Assembly (NCBI RefSeq): GCF_001438845.1
Contig: NZ_JQCL01000103.1
Location: forward strand, 101,742 to 165,741
Direction of reading: 5' to 3'
Length of the DNA stretch: 64,000 bases
Source: Lactiplantibacillus xiangfangensis
Lineage (GTDB): Bacteria; Bacillota; Bacilli; Lactobacillales; Lactobacillaceae
Positions 1-8,837 of the stretch are shown here, in pieces. Made by a program: the position numbers and the translations under genes. Position 1 is the stretch's first letter. The number at the start of each line of letters is the position of its first letter. The notes under the pieces were generated by a model. That model ran no database searches and was not told the DNA's origin. It worked only from the letters and a program-made list of their open reading frames with translations.

Positions 1-1056
1 GGCCGCGTCGTTTTGAACGCCGTACTGATTGTATTCTCCGGTTTTATTATAAACGATGGCGTCACTTGGTAAGTCATGCGGTAACTTAGTGTGGTTGACG
101 TTTTGCTTTAAAATTGCCAGCATTTGCTTATCAGCTTGTTTGGAGACCAGCTGGTGATTATACATCTGCTTCAAAAGCTTCGCGACATCTTCAACCGAAG
201 TATAGTTATCCTTACCCGCCTGTAACGCGTTCGTATCCATTAGATGCCGCCCAAGCTTAGTTTGAGATAATCCCAACCGTGAAATTTCTTGATTAACGAC
301 CCGCAACCCACCAACGGTATCAATCATAATATTGGCCGCGGTATTGTCACTTTCGTCGATCATTCGCTTCGTGATTTCCTTGTAAGTTAAATCACTGCCG
401 TTCGGTAAAGTTTGCAACGTCCCCGTGCCACCGACTTTATCGCTAGACTTTAATTGATAAGTGTTGTCTAAATTCAACTTCTTGTCAGCCACTTGTTGGT
501 AGACGGTTGTTAGGATAAAGAGCTTGATGACACTGGCGGCCCGCTGTGACCGGTTATGGCTAACGACAGCCCCATTTCCCGTCACTGGTTCAACGGCGAC
601 TGAACTGGTCCCGCCTAACGCGACCATTTGCTGGTCAACGACTTGTTTGACAGCCGCCTTAGGAAACGACGACTTGGCCGGCGTACTAGGTTTAGGGGCT
701 TTGGTCGTTTTAACAGATTGGGAGATTTGATTCTTCTTCGCCACCGTCGCTTTGCTAGTGGCTCGCGATGACTTGGTCGACGGTGCTGCTTGTTGTTCCG
801 ATTGACCATTTTGATAGTAAACGTAACCGCCAATTGCCACGATCAGGACCACCGCCCCAATAATAAACGGCCACGGGCCCCGCTTCTTGGGCTGCCGTGC
901 GCCCCCACTACGATGTTGGTCTGAACGAGTTTGCGTCACCTTTTGCTGATCCGGTTGCGATTCAGCGGTCGTCCGTGATTGCGTTAATGGCTGACCACAG
1001 TTTTTACAAAAAGCTGCGTTTGGTACGTTTTTAGCGCCACAAAATTTACAATACAA
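1..1056 (-). CDS. Zinc-ribbon, membrane-anchored serine hydrolase (class A beta-lactamase fold), partial
   Basis: Runs off the left edge, so the C-terminus is missing. Begins at a TTG (1056-1054) placed just after an AAGGGG ribosome-binding site; no ATG fits. The first 25 residues hold two CxxC pairs (a zinc ribbon), followed near residues 60-80 by one membrane segment and then a K/S/T-rich linker. The catalytic domain shows all three class A motifs: SVIK (SxxK nucleophile), SDN and KTG. Family members are extracellular penicillin-recognising or beta-lactamase-like hydrolases; the fusion of a cytoplasmic zinc ribbon to an extracytoplasmic hydrolase recurs in lactobacilli. Substrate unknown. 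True beta-lactamase activity cannot be claimed from motifs. Confidence 0.85.
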   Translation of the reverse strand, partial: MYCKFCGAKNVPNAAFCKNCGQPLTQSRTTAESQPDQQKVTQTRSDQHRSGGARQPKKRGPWPFIIGAVVLIVAIGGYVYYQNGQSEQQAAPSTKSSRATSKATVAKKNQISQSVKTTKAPKPSTPAKSSFPKAAVKQVVDQQMVALGGTSSVAVEPVTGNGAVVSHNRSQRAASVIKLFILTTVYQQVADKKLNLDNTYQLKSSDKVGGTGTLQTLPNGSDLTYKEITKRMIDESDNTAANIMIDTVGGLRVVNQEISRLGLSQTKLGRHLMDTNALQAGKDNYTSVEDVAKLLKQMYNHQLVSKQADKQMLAILKQNVNHTKLPHDLPSDAIVYNKTGEYNQYGVQNDAA

Positions 1057-1160
1057 ATTATTTTCCCCTTTTGAGTTGATCATCCGAACTATCTTTTCAG
1101 ATTATAAACTTAGATTCGCGGACCACGCAAGTAAAACCAGGTGTCCAACTTGCCCAAAAT

Positions 1161-1194
1161 AAAAGACTGTGACAATTTATCACAGCCTTTTATT
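1161..1194. terminator. Bidirectional rho-independent terminator
   Basis: AAAAG..CTGTGA pairs with TCACAG..CTTTT around a 7-nt loop, with T-runs on both strands. It lies between the end of the Rgg-like gene and the start of the serine hydrolase, so it most likely ends the Rgg-like transcript. Confidence 0.7.
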
Positions 1195-1219
1195 GATGTT
1201 CGAACCGTATTTTTAACTC

Positions 1220-2116
1220 CTACGCTTCGTTAGCGATTTTTAGTGGCGCAATGTGGTACTCGGCCATCTCTTTAATAATTTTTTGTGTCAGTAATTCATT
1301 ATGTGTGACTAAGCTCAACGCGTAAGCCACGTAATAATGGTCATGGGCCGCTTGAACATTGTTCAATACAACTTCATTGGCCGCCTTTTGAGCGTACAAC
1401 CGGTCCAACAAGTACAATGATTGACTATCCTGGGCTTTCTTTAAAGCCAAGTCAATGAGTTCCAAGGCTTCTTCAGGGAAGTTAATCTTGGCATATAATT
1501 GGGCCGCCGAAGCGTAAATCAAGATTTCATTTTGTAAGTAATCGTCATCACCGATTGGTGCAGCCTGCGCATCCATGGTGTGCAACGTTGCAACCGCCTG
1601 TTTAACAAAAATTTCTGCCTTGTCGTAAGACTGCTTGCGTTCGTATGCCAACCCAGTGCCAAGGGTCGCCAAGATTGCAAACATGTCGTGGCTCGACTTG
1701 ACGAACTGATTCAGTAACATCCCAAAATTGAAAATGGCTTCATCAGCGTTATCGTTCAAAACTAGTTGTAAGTAGCCTTCATAATAGTAATACTGCTTCT
1801 TATCACTATTACTGCGTAACTGCTTAGGCCGAATCTTGGTAAAGACTTCCTGCGCCTCTTCCAACTTCGTATGTCGAATCAATAAATCAATTTTTTTGAA
1901 AGTCCGGTATAATTGGTCGTCATTTTCAATAATGACTTCGGACAAACGAATTCCTAATCGATTACAAATTTTCATCATAATTTTCATACTTGGAATTTTG
2001 CTCTTTTTTTCAATCAAACTAATCGTTGCCTGCGTACAAATCCCTTCAGCTAGTTCCTTTTGGGACATCCCCTTGCGCTTCCTGAATTGACGAACTTTTT
2101 CTCCCAATATTCTCAT
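1220..2116 (-). CDS. Rgg/PlcR-type transcriptional regulator (HTH plus TPR-like helices)
   Basis: 298 aa. Residues 1-65 form a classic XRE helix-turn-helix (KGMSQKELAEG then TISLIEKKSKIPS). The rest is all-helical with repeated hydrophobic and aromatic periodicity, typical of the C-terminal TPR-like domain of Rgg/RopB/PlcR regulators that bind short signalling peptides. Start ATG follows AGAGGGG with good spacing. It is transcribed alone; 450 bases upstream hold no gene. No short peptide-pheromone gene is evident next to it, so whether it senses a peptide is unknown. Confidence 0.85.
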   Translation of the reverse strand: MRILGEKVRQFRKRKGMSQKELAEGICTQATISLIEKKSKIPSMKIMMKICNRLGIRLSEVIIENDDQLYRTFKKIDLLIRHTKLEEAQEVFTKIRPKQLRSNSDKKQYYYYEGYLQLVLNDNADEAIFNFGMLLNQFVKSSHDMFAILATLGTGLAYERKQSYDKAEIFVKQAVATLHTMDAQAAPIGDDDYLQNEILIYASAAQLYAKINFPEEALELIDLALKKAQDSQSLYLLDRLYAQKAANEVVLNNVQAAHDHYYVAYALSLVTHNELLTQKIIKEMAEYHIAPLKIANEA

Positions 2117-2564
2117 GATAAACCCCTCTTTTATATTGCCTAAACACTAACTCTATCTGATCATCCGCTTTGCCCGACCCCACTCGCAAGCAAACCGTCG
2201 CTTAACACCGAATCAATCCTCAAGTAACATGTTCAAATAGTTGGACACCATTTAATTGGGCCATACCAATTACACATATAATTATATTCAGATAATACAT
2301 TATAAGCAAGAAATAAGAGTAATTCTTATTTAATATTAAGTTATACCATGCTTTATAGGGCGGGTCATTTATTAATTATCACGTTTTATGGTTCGTTAAC
2401 CAACTTATATTAAGTGACGTAAATTGACTGTCGGGTACAAAATAGGTGATGAAATCAAGTCAGCGTCCCTTTCAATTGCTGCAAGGATTCCTCAGATAAA
2501 ACTTAGTTATTCATCACTTAAAGACTTAATAACAAACTCAAGATCTCATGTCATTCACACCGTT
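2117..2564. other. Non-coding interval with an 8-bp inverted repeat
   Basis: AT-rich, no credible coding sequence on either strand. The one clear structure is AAATAAGA (2311-2318) and TCTTATTT (2324-2331) separated by 5 bases, a possible operator about 200 bases upstream of the Rgg-like gene. No confident promoter pair was found. Confidence 0.45.
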
Positions 2565-4112
2565 TTATAACCATCCCACTAACCAATTAATTAATTGATA
2601 AAAATAGTAATGGGTCGGTTTTGCTTGCAATTGCCGCAACTTTCCGGGCCGATTGGTAATCAAACCATCCGCGCCCATCGCTGATAGCCGTTGCATCGCT
2701 AAGGGGTGATCAACCGTCCAAAAATAGACTTGGTGACCGTCACGATGCATGGCATTGACTTGCTCGCGGGTCGCCGTTAGCGCCTGTAGGGAGTAAAAAT
2801 CAGCGACACTGTGGCTAAAGTTGGTGAGATAAAACGGCGTGATCAAACCGAGTCGTATCTGGCTTTGACGTTGCCGTAACCGCTCAATCACTTGGTAATC
2901 CAATGAATGGACCGCACCGTGAGCCCGGTTTAAACGCTGACCGTAGTCCTCCGCAAACGGGCCCATGAGCTGAGCAGCGTCTCCGAGGGCTTTCACCTCA
3001 ACTAGCAACGGCTGACGGAGCTTTTCAGCAACCGTCAAGTACTGTTTAAAGGAACTGAGCTGCCCACGTTGCCCGTTTTCCGATAACGTGATGCCGTCCA
3101 ACTGCTTTAATTTGTAATGCTGAACAGGCCCCGGACGGTCAGCCAAATGCCGTAAGTCCGGATCGTGCATCACGACCCAATGGTGATCATCCGTGGGCTG
3201 AATATCCATTTCGACCAGGTTGGGCTGGGTCTGCTTAACTGTCTGTCGCAACGCACTGATGGTGTTTTGCACCCCGTCCGGTCCATTGACCCCGCGGTGT
3301 GCGATTACAGCTGGTAGCGGCCCTGAGACTGGTTGTAACCACCAACCCGCATAACTGACCGCCATAATGACCAAGATCAGCTGGACCCACCGACTCGCAC
3401 CCGTGATGACTCGTTGTGGCCAGTAGCGACGCCATAGTTGCCAGACACCCCACCAAGCGAGTAGTTGTAAGAACGCTTCACTAAGCACGGCCATTAAATA
3501 GCCCCAACTTGGTTGGATTAACTCGATTAACCAAACACTGCCGGCTAGTACAGCCCCAATTCCAAACCAAGCAGCCACCCACGGGAGGAGTCGTAGCACC
3601 TGCTTAACCGCTGCCCACCAAGACGCGTGCCAGCCCGTTAGCCAATACTCACGGCAACTCGTTGGGCGTTGTAACTGCCGCCGCAAACTCGGTAGCCATT
3701 TAATCGACCACAGCCAAACAACTCCCCAGAGTGGCCCTACAACGGGTAACCACTCGTACCGCGTGTTAAAAATGCCATTTTGCAAACTGGCCGGCAATTG
3801 CACACTGGCCTGTAGCGTTGCTAAATAACCGCCCCAACCGAGCGGCAACCAGAGCACACCCGTCAGGACAACTAGCACCCACGTTAGGCCGCGTTGGCGC
3901 CAGGACCACCTTGCTTGTCCACTCACTTCGGCTAAACCGGGCAACCAGACGCTCATCAAAACTAGCCCCAAGGCACTGAGCCAGCCACCAACCATTAACC
4001 CAGCTACTTTCACTAATAACATTAACGTTAAGCCAGCGCCCCACCAGAGTGTTGGTCGTATTGATAGGTGCGTTACTTTTTTATTAGGTCCAAAGATTTT
4101 TACACCTCCCAA
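2565..4112 (-). CDS. Glycerophosphodiester phosphodiesterase with N-terminal membrane domain
   Basis: About 515 aa. The first ~270 residues contain several Trp-rich hydrophobic segments (membrane domain found fused to GDPD in Firmicutes). The C-terminal ~240 residues are a GDPD domain with AHRG, VEMDIQ and MHDPDL carrying the metal and catalytic residues, ending in TDGLITNRPG. Likely hydrolyses glycerophosphodiesters or glycerophosphate polymers at the membrane; the exact substrate is unknown. The start is unclear: the frame opens with TTG at 4112, but a strong GGGAGGTG lies just after it (4110-4103), about 7 nt before an in-frame ATC (4097). See findings. Confidence 0.88.
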   Translation of the reverse strand: MGGVKIFGPNKKVTHLSIRPTLWWGAGLTLMLLVKVAGLMVGGWLSALGLVLMSVWLPGLAEVSGQARWSWRQRGLTWVLVVLTGVLWLPLGWGGYLATLQASVQLPASLQNGIFNTRYEWLPVVGPLWGVVWLWSIKWLPSLRRQLQRPTSCREYWLTGWHASWWAAVKQVLRLLPWVAAWFGIGAVLAGSVWLIELIQPSWGYLMAVLSEAFLQLLAWWGVWQLWRRYWPQRVITGASRWVQLILVIMAVSYAGWWLQPVSGPLPAVIAHRGVNGPDGVQNTISALRQTVKQTQPNLVEMDIQPTDDHHWVVMHDPDLRHLADRPGPVQHYKLKQLDGITLSENGQRGQLSSFKQYLTVAEKLRQPLLVEVKALGDAAQLMGPFAEDYGQRLNRAHGAVHSLDYQVIERLRQRQSQIRLGLITPFYLTNFSHSVADFYSLQALTATREQVNAMHRDGHQVYFWTVDHPLAMQRLSAMGADGLITNRPGKLRQLQAKPTHYYFYQLINWLVGWL

Positions 4113-4172
4113 CTAAAAATGGTGGCCACGATGAAAGGACTTCATCCCGGCCACCACAAACTCGTGATCTAT

Positions 4173-5285
4173 TTATTCAGCATCCAACGCGACAAAGTCG
4201 TAATGGATTTCTGACTGATGCTTAAATTCATCAAACCCTAATTGAATTAACTGGTCGATCAGGTCAGTGTAGCTAATCCCTGAAACTTCCCATAGTTTTG
4301 GATACAGGCTGATGTTCGTAAACCCAGGCAACGTGTTGATTTCACCCAAGTAAGGTTCGCCATCTTCTGAAACTAAGAAGTCGACCCGAGCCATCCCTTT
4401 GAGACCCAACGCTTTGAACGCCGCTAAGGACATGTCTTGAATCCGTTTGGTTAAGTCAGCTGGTAATTCAACTGGCAATTCGAAGCTCACGCCACTGGCA
4501 TCAACAAACTTGTTGTTGTAGTCATAGAACGTATCGCTCTTGGGAACGTCGATTGCACCTAGCTTAGAAGCTTTGGCATCCTCGTTTCCTAAGATCGAAC
4601 ATTCCACTTCACGCGGGTTGTCGATTGATTCTTCAACTAAGATCTTGTAATCATATTTGAAGGCATCGTCCAAACCATCCACGTATTCCTGTTCATTTTC
4701 AGCCTTATGAATCCCAACCGATGAACCTTGGTTAGCCGGCTTGATGAAGAGGTGGGCCCCCACCTTTTCACGTAAATAGTCGTAAGTCATTTGGTCCCGG
4801 TTTTCCGGTGTAACAACGACGTACTTCGTATTTTGAATGTGATGATGCGTCAAAATTTGCTTAGTAATATCCTTATCAAAACTGGCAGCGGAAGCTAATA
4901 CACCACTCCCGACGTAGGGTTTCTTCAATAATTTAAAGAGTCCTTGTAGCGTCCCGTCTTCACCCAAATTTCCGTGAACGACTGGGTAAAAGATATCAAT
5001 GTCTTTGGCCAACGCCAAATTCTTGATGGGCGCCAATGGATCACTCATATCCAATTTTGGCATTTCGGTAGCCACAACGTCATCTTCAGGCTCGCCAGCA
5101 AAGACCCGGCGAGTTGCCGCGTCACTCAAGACGATCCCATCCTTCGTCAACAAGAAGAGGTCAATGTCATACTTTGTTTTATCCATGGCATCGTAAATGT
5201 TATGCGCTGAACGCTTTGAAACGTCGTGTTCCGAAGAGTTACCGCCAAACAGTAAGCCAACGTGGATCTTTTTTTGTGTCTCCAT
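4173..5285 (-). CDS. ddl: D-alanine--D-alanine (D-lactate) ligase, F-type active site
   Basis: 370 aa, full length. ATP-grasp ligase: N-terminal LLFGGNSSEHDVS, the PVVHGNLGEDGTLQG segment, IKPANQGSSVG and the C-terminal GEINTLPGFT metal-binding motif. It joins D-Ala to a second D-amino or D-hydroxy acid for the peptidoglycan stem peptide. The residue equivalent to E. coli DdlB Tyr216 is Phe (F260, in YDYNNKF), the change known from Leuconostoc and lactobacilli whose enzymes make D-Ala-D-Lac and which are intrinsically vancomycin resistant. Monocistronic, about 60 bases from the GDPD gene. Confidence 0.97.
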   Translation of the reverse strand: METQKKIHVGLLFGGNSSEHDVSKRSAHNIYDAMDKTKYDIDLFLLTKDGIVLSDAATRRVFAGEPEDDVVATEMPKLDMSDPLAPIKNLALAKDIDIFYPVVHGNLGEDGTLQGLFKLLKKPYVGSGVLASAASFDKDITKQILTHHHIQNTKYVVVTPENRDQMTYDYLREKVGAHLFIKPANQGSSVGIHKAENEQEYVDGLDDAFKYDYKILVEESIDNPREVECSILGNEDAKASKLGAIDVPKSDTFYDYNNKFVDASGVSFELPVELPADLTKRIQDMSLAAFKALGLKGMARVDFLVSEDGEPYLGEINTLPGFTNISLYPKLWEVSGISYTDLIDQLIQLGFDEFKHQSEIHYDFVALDAE

Positions 5286-5381
5286 AATTTATGTTCATCC
5301 TATCAAGATTTATTTCATACTACGGCTTAGTCAATTCTACAATAAGTCGCGCCAATTGAAAACATTTTTGCAATCAATAAT

Positions 5382-6419
5382 TTAGTTATTAGCCGCATCA
5401 AACGGTGCAGTCAGTACAAGCTTACCTAACATCTGTCCAGATTCAACGACCGCGTGAGCCTTCTTCAAGTTCGTCGCGTTGATGCCTTCAAGCACACGCT
5501 TGGTCGTGGGTTGCAACACCCCTTGATCCACTAACTCAGCGACCCGTGCCAAGATCATCCCCTGCGTCGCCATGGCAGTGAGCTGGTAATTTGCTTTGGT
5601 GAACATGAATTCCCACGCAAAGTTCAAGCTCTTGGGCTTCAATAGGTCCATTGGCAACGGCTGCTGGTTCGTCACCACGGCAACGATCGTTCCTAAGGGG
5701 CGAACTAACGGAGCGACAAGTGGTAAATAAAGGTCGGTTGAATGCAAAATAATTGCGTGATCGACACTGTCGTACCCCGCTGCCTGTAATTGCTTGGCTA
5801 AGTCATCATGATAATCCAGCACAACGTCGGCGCCTAACTGCTTGACCCACGCTGTCGTTGCTGGTTTACCAGTCGTCGTAATCACGGTCAAACCGGCCCA
5901 TTTGGCTAACTGAATCGCAATCGAGCCGACACCACCAGCACCGTTAACGATCAAGACGGTCTTGCCAAGATTGGCTTGTTTTTCCGCTTTTAACGGTAAC
6001 TTTTCAAACAACGCTTCCCAAGCCGTCAGCGTGGTCAACGGTAAACCCGCCGTCTGTGCGACCGACCAATTTTTGGGTGCCAAGGCAACTAACCGTTCAT
6101 CAACCAATTGATACTGCGCGTCGCTGCCTGGTCGATCGACCGCACCAGCGTAATAAACCAAGTCATCGGTCATAATCGACGTGACCCGGTCACCCACGGC
6201 AAGCACCTTACCCACAGCATCAAATCCAAGAATCCGCGGGTCGCTAGTCGCTACCTGCCCCTGACGTTGTTTAGTGTCGATTGGATTAACCGCAGTTGCG
6301 AGTACTTCAACCAACAGATCACGTCCCTGCGGCTGTGCAACTTCAACCTTGATATCTTGAAAACTAGCCGGATCACTAATGGGTAATCCTTGATATAGAC
6401 CGACCGCTTTTGCTTGCAT
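5382..6419 (-). CDS. NADPH:quinone oxidoreductase-like, zinc-independent MDR family protein
   Basis: 345 aa. GroES-like N-terminal domain (residues ~1-130) followed by a Rossmann domain with NGAGGVGSIAIQLAK, the MDR nucleotide-binding motif. The zinc-ligand cysteines of true alcohol dehydrogenases are absent, which places it with the quinone oxidoreductase / zinc-free branch. Start ATG follows GGAAGGAAG. It probably reduces quinones or enals with NADPH in the cytoplasm; the physiological substrate is unknown. The DUF2785 gene upstream ends 21 bases before this start, so the two may be co-transcribed. Confidence 0.88.
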   Translation of the reverse strand: MQAKAVGLYQGLPISDPASFQDIKVEVAQPQGRDLLVEVLATAVNPIDTKQRQGQVATSDPRILGFDAVGKVLAVGDRVTSIMTDDLVYYAGAVDRPGSDAQYQLVDERLVALAPKNWSVAQTAGLPLTTLTAWEALFEKLPLKAEKQANLGKTVLIVNGAGGVGSIAIQLAKWAGLTVITTTGKPATTAWVKQLGADVVLDYHDDLAKQLQAAGYDSVDHAIILHSTDLYLPLVAPLVRPLGTIVAVVTNQQPLPMDLLKPKSLNFAWEFMFTKANYQLTAMATQGMILARVAELVDQGVLQPTTKRVLEGINATNLKKAHAVVESGQMLGKLVLTAPFDAANN

Positions 6420-6440
6420 CCCTGTGACTTCCTTCCAAAC

Positions 6441-7412
6441 TTATCCTAAAAATTCCAATTCATCATCCAAATAATCGACCACGGCAGTTGGAAAATCATC
6501 GTGCAACGCCATGGCTTCGAGTAACCGATTCCGGTTGAAGACGCGTGTCCACGCCGCTTCCGTACTTGGTGCTGGCTGCATCACCATCGAGCGGTGCCAG
6601 CCCTTCATCGCCATCAACAAGTAGTCGCTGTATAACTCATCCTTATTCGTGATGAGTGCTAAATATGTTGATAGCCGTTCCGGCTCACCGTAGATCAAAG
6701 GCGTACTCAACCGTTGGTAACGGCTAATGATTGCGGCCAACATCAATAGTTTATCCGCGCGCGCCAATTGTGCTTCGTCCGCTAGTTCGTCTAACAAGTT
6801 CCCGATGTGCGTATAGGCGTGGGCCCAACCGTGGGTCCCAACAAATCCCCGCGTATCATTTTCCAATAAGACGTAGACCGTGAACTGGCTGACTAACTGT
6901 TGGAGTCGCGCATCGGTCATAAACGTCACGCCAGCGTGATCGGCGTATAACAATACGGACAGGAGCAACACGGAAAAGGACCGCGCGAAAACCGCGTCAT
7001 TTTCTGGCTCATTGATGTGGGCGAATAGTTGATCATCTTGAACTAACCAATCAAAAATGGTGCCGAGTTGATCAGCCGTCAGCAGTTGTTGTTGCAGCGC
7101 TTCGTTCAGTAGGTAGTAACACCCCCGGTCGCGAATAGCTGGGTTCACTGAACCAACGTGACTGAGCAACTGTTCAAGCTGTTGATCCGTAATTTCGGTC
7201 AACGTCCCCGCATCCAAACCAGTACGCAATTCCTGAACTAAATCCAGAATATCGTCTTCAGGCGTGCTGACCGTCGTTGCCGGCGTTGGCTCTAGCTGAT
7301 CAATCACCGTTCCCAAGCGTTGTGGTAGTGACTGGTATAACTTGCCAGCTCGTAATTCTTGTCTAATTTCTAATACTGAAGCTTTTACTTGCGCTAATTT
7401 TTCTGCTTGCAT
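6441..7412 (-). CDS. DUF2785 family protein
   Basis: 323 aa. The central part (DAVFARSFSVLLL, then LLENDTRGFVGTHGWAHAYTH) matches the characteristic DUF2785 signature as I know it: a helical protein with a conserved RGFV...GWAHA segment. No signal peptide or membrane segment. Function unknown. Start ATG has an ACGAGGT ribosome-binding site. It lies 21 bases upstream of the oxidoreductase gene, suggesting one transcript. Confidence 0.82.
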   Translation of the reverse strand: MQAEKLAQVKASVLEIRQELRAGKLYQSLPQRLGTVIDQLEPTPATTVSTPEDDILDLVQELRTGLDAGTLTEITDQQLEQLLSHVGSVNPAIRDRGCYYLLNEALQQQLLTADQLGTIFDWLVQDDQLFAHINEPENDAVFARSFSVLLLSVLLYADHAGVTFMTDARLQQLVSQFTVYVLLENDTRGFVGTHGWAHAYTHIGNLLDELADEAQLARADKLLMLAAIISRYQRLSTPLIYGEPERLSTYLALITNKDELYSDYLLMAMKGWHRSMVMQPAPSTEAAWTRVFNRNRLLEAMALHDDFPTAVVDYLDDELEFLG

Positions 7413-7602
7413 AATGACCTCGTAATATCCAATTTAAGTTCTATTTTAGCATGTTGACCAAGTGCTTGCCCATGGAAGACGACTGATTCTAACAGAAACG
7501 CTAGGATTTTCTTAGATGAAAGGGGCGCGTTACTGATCATAGCAATTATGCCATCCAGTAACCCGCCCATGGTGGTCTCCACCCGTTCAATTGTGTTCTA
7601 AT

Positions 7603-8532
7603 TTAATTTTTGACCGTTGGTTGGGGCAAGATATCCACTTGCGACTTGATGAACTTAGCCGATGCACTCAATTGTTGGCGTTCGTCCGCAGTTAAATCAA
7701 GTTTAATCAAGGACTCAATCCCGTTCTTCCCAATGACCGCTGGCATCCCCACGTACGTCCCAAAGTCTGGGTCGTATGCTGAAACGGGGCAAGCTAACTG
7801 CGCATCCGCGCTGACGGCTTCAGCTAAACGAACCCCGCAGGTCGCAATCGCAAAGTTCGTGTAATGTTTCCCAGCCATCACGGCAAACGCCCCCTGCCGT
7901 GCATCCTCTTCAAGCGCCTTTAAATCTAAGCCTTCAAAGTTTTGAATTGGTTGACCGTTAACACTAACCGTTGACCACGCAACGAACTGAGAGTTCCCGT
8001 GTTCACCGTAAACGTAGCCCGACACGTTTTTCCCATTCGTATGCACCGCTTGACCAACGTACTTTTGCATCCGTGCCGTATCCAAGAACGTCCCCGTTCC
8101 GAATACCCGGTTACGTGGAAAGCCCGTCATGCGTTGCAAATAATCCGTCATAACATCGCACGGGTTCATGATATCAATCAAAATTCCTTTGAAACCAGAC
8201 GCCACGATTTTGGGCGCAATGTCACGCACAATGGCTTGGTTAGAGTCATACTCGCCAAAGCGACCCTTGCTACTAGTCATATCGATTGCCTTAATATTCC
8301 CCGAAGCAATAATTAAAACTTCCGCATCAGCCAACGCCGAGTAGTCGTTTAAAATAATCTTCGTGGTTGAACTTAGTCGTGCCGAAGCATCATCTAAATC
8401 AAGTTTTTGAGCAGTCGCTAACGCTTCGTTCTTATCGATTAAAACTAATTCGTCAACGGTCCCTTGTTGGACCAACGTATAAGCAACGGTCGCACCGACT
8501 TGTCCTAACCCGATTACACCATATTTACGCAT
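7603..8532 (-). CDS. hicL: L-2-hydroxyisocaproate dehydrogenase (LDH/MDH superfamily)
   Basis: 309 aa. NAD-binding GLGQVG at residues 8-13, the catalytic loop GTGTFLDTARMQ, and GEHGNSQFVAWSTV. The GEHGNSQ form (rather than GEHGDSE of lactate dehydrogenases) and the DTARMQ loop follow the Weissella L-HicDH sequence as I remember it, so it is called a 2-hydroxy-4-methylpentanoate dehydrogenase rather than a main L-LDH. It reversibly reduces branched 2-oxo acids from amino-acid transamination with NADH. Transcribed alone from a good promoter (8572-8600). Confidence 0.83.
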   Translation of the reverse strand: MRKYGVIGLGQVGATVAYTLVQQGTVDELVLIDKNEALATAQKLDLDDASARLSSTTKIILNDYSALADAEVLIIASGNIKAIDMTSSKGRFGEYDSNQAIVRDIAPKIVASGFKGILIDIMNPCDVMTDYLQRMTGFPRNRVFGTGTFLDTARMQKYVGQAVHTNGKNVSGYVYGEHGNSQFVAWSTVSVNGQPIQNFEGLDLKALEEDARQGAFAVMAGKHYTNFAIATCGVRLAEAVSADAQLACPVSAYDPDFGTYVGMPAVIGKNGIESLIKLDLTADERQQLSASAKFIKSQVDILPQPTVKN

Positions 8533-8571
8533 TGTGCAAACCCCAATTCTGTAGTTTATTTTACTCCGTTT

Positions 8572-8600
8572 AGCGTACCTTGAAGGACGCTCAAAGTCAA
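8572..8600 (-). promoter_or_regulatory. Promoter of hicL
   Basis: On the minus strand TTGACT, a 17-base spacer, then TACGCT, ending about 40 bases before the hicL start codon. Confidence 0.7.
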
Positions 8601-8728
8601 GCAGGGCGCGGTCTCATGCGATTTTAATAAATTAATCTTTCTAGCCAATTTACTTGTTTTTCGTAAGTTAAGATTCCGCTAGCAGGTGTCGCTCGGGCGG
8701 GACCAAAAATCTGGCACAAAAACTCAAA

Positions 8729-8760
8729 AAAGCCGTTCAGAAATATTTCTGAACAGCTTT
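8729..8760. terminator. Hairpin with T-tail after the met operon
   Basis: AAAGCCGTTCAGAAATA pairs with TATTTCTGAACAGCTTT and is followed on the minus strand by a T-run. The core GTTCAGAAATA..TATTTCTGAAC recurs in the ilvE terminator at 37067-37112. Confidence 0.75.
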
Positions 8761-8770
8761 ACGATTATTA

Positions 8771-8836
8771 CGGTCGAAACGTGTGACAACAGGCAGTTTG
8801 CTCCGCTTAACGTGAAATCAGCGACTGTTGTCACAC
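8771..8836. repeat. Intergenic hairpin repeat, copy 1
   Basis: Perfect 12-bp arms GTGTGACAACAG (8781-8792) and CTGTTGTCACAC (8825-8836) enclose a 32-base loop that includes CTCCGCTTAACGTGAAA. It sits directly after the metQ stop. Related sequence (GTCGAAACGTGTGA, CTCCGCTTA, CGTGAAA) occurs at 17443-17567 and 37005-37062. Confidence 0.65.
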
Positions 8837-8837
8837 T

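Noticed and set aside
7394..7582. 62-codon minus-strand frame upstream of the DUF2785 gene
   Set aside because: No ribosome site, overlaps the DUF2785 start and runs through its promoter region.
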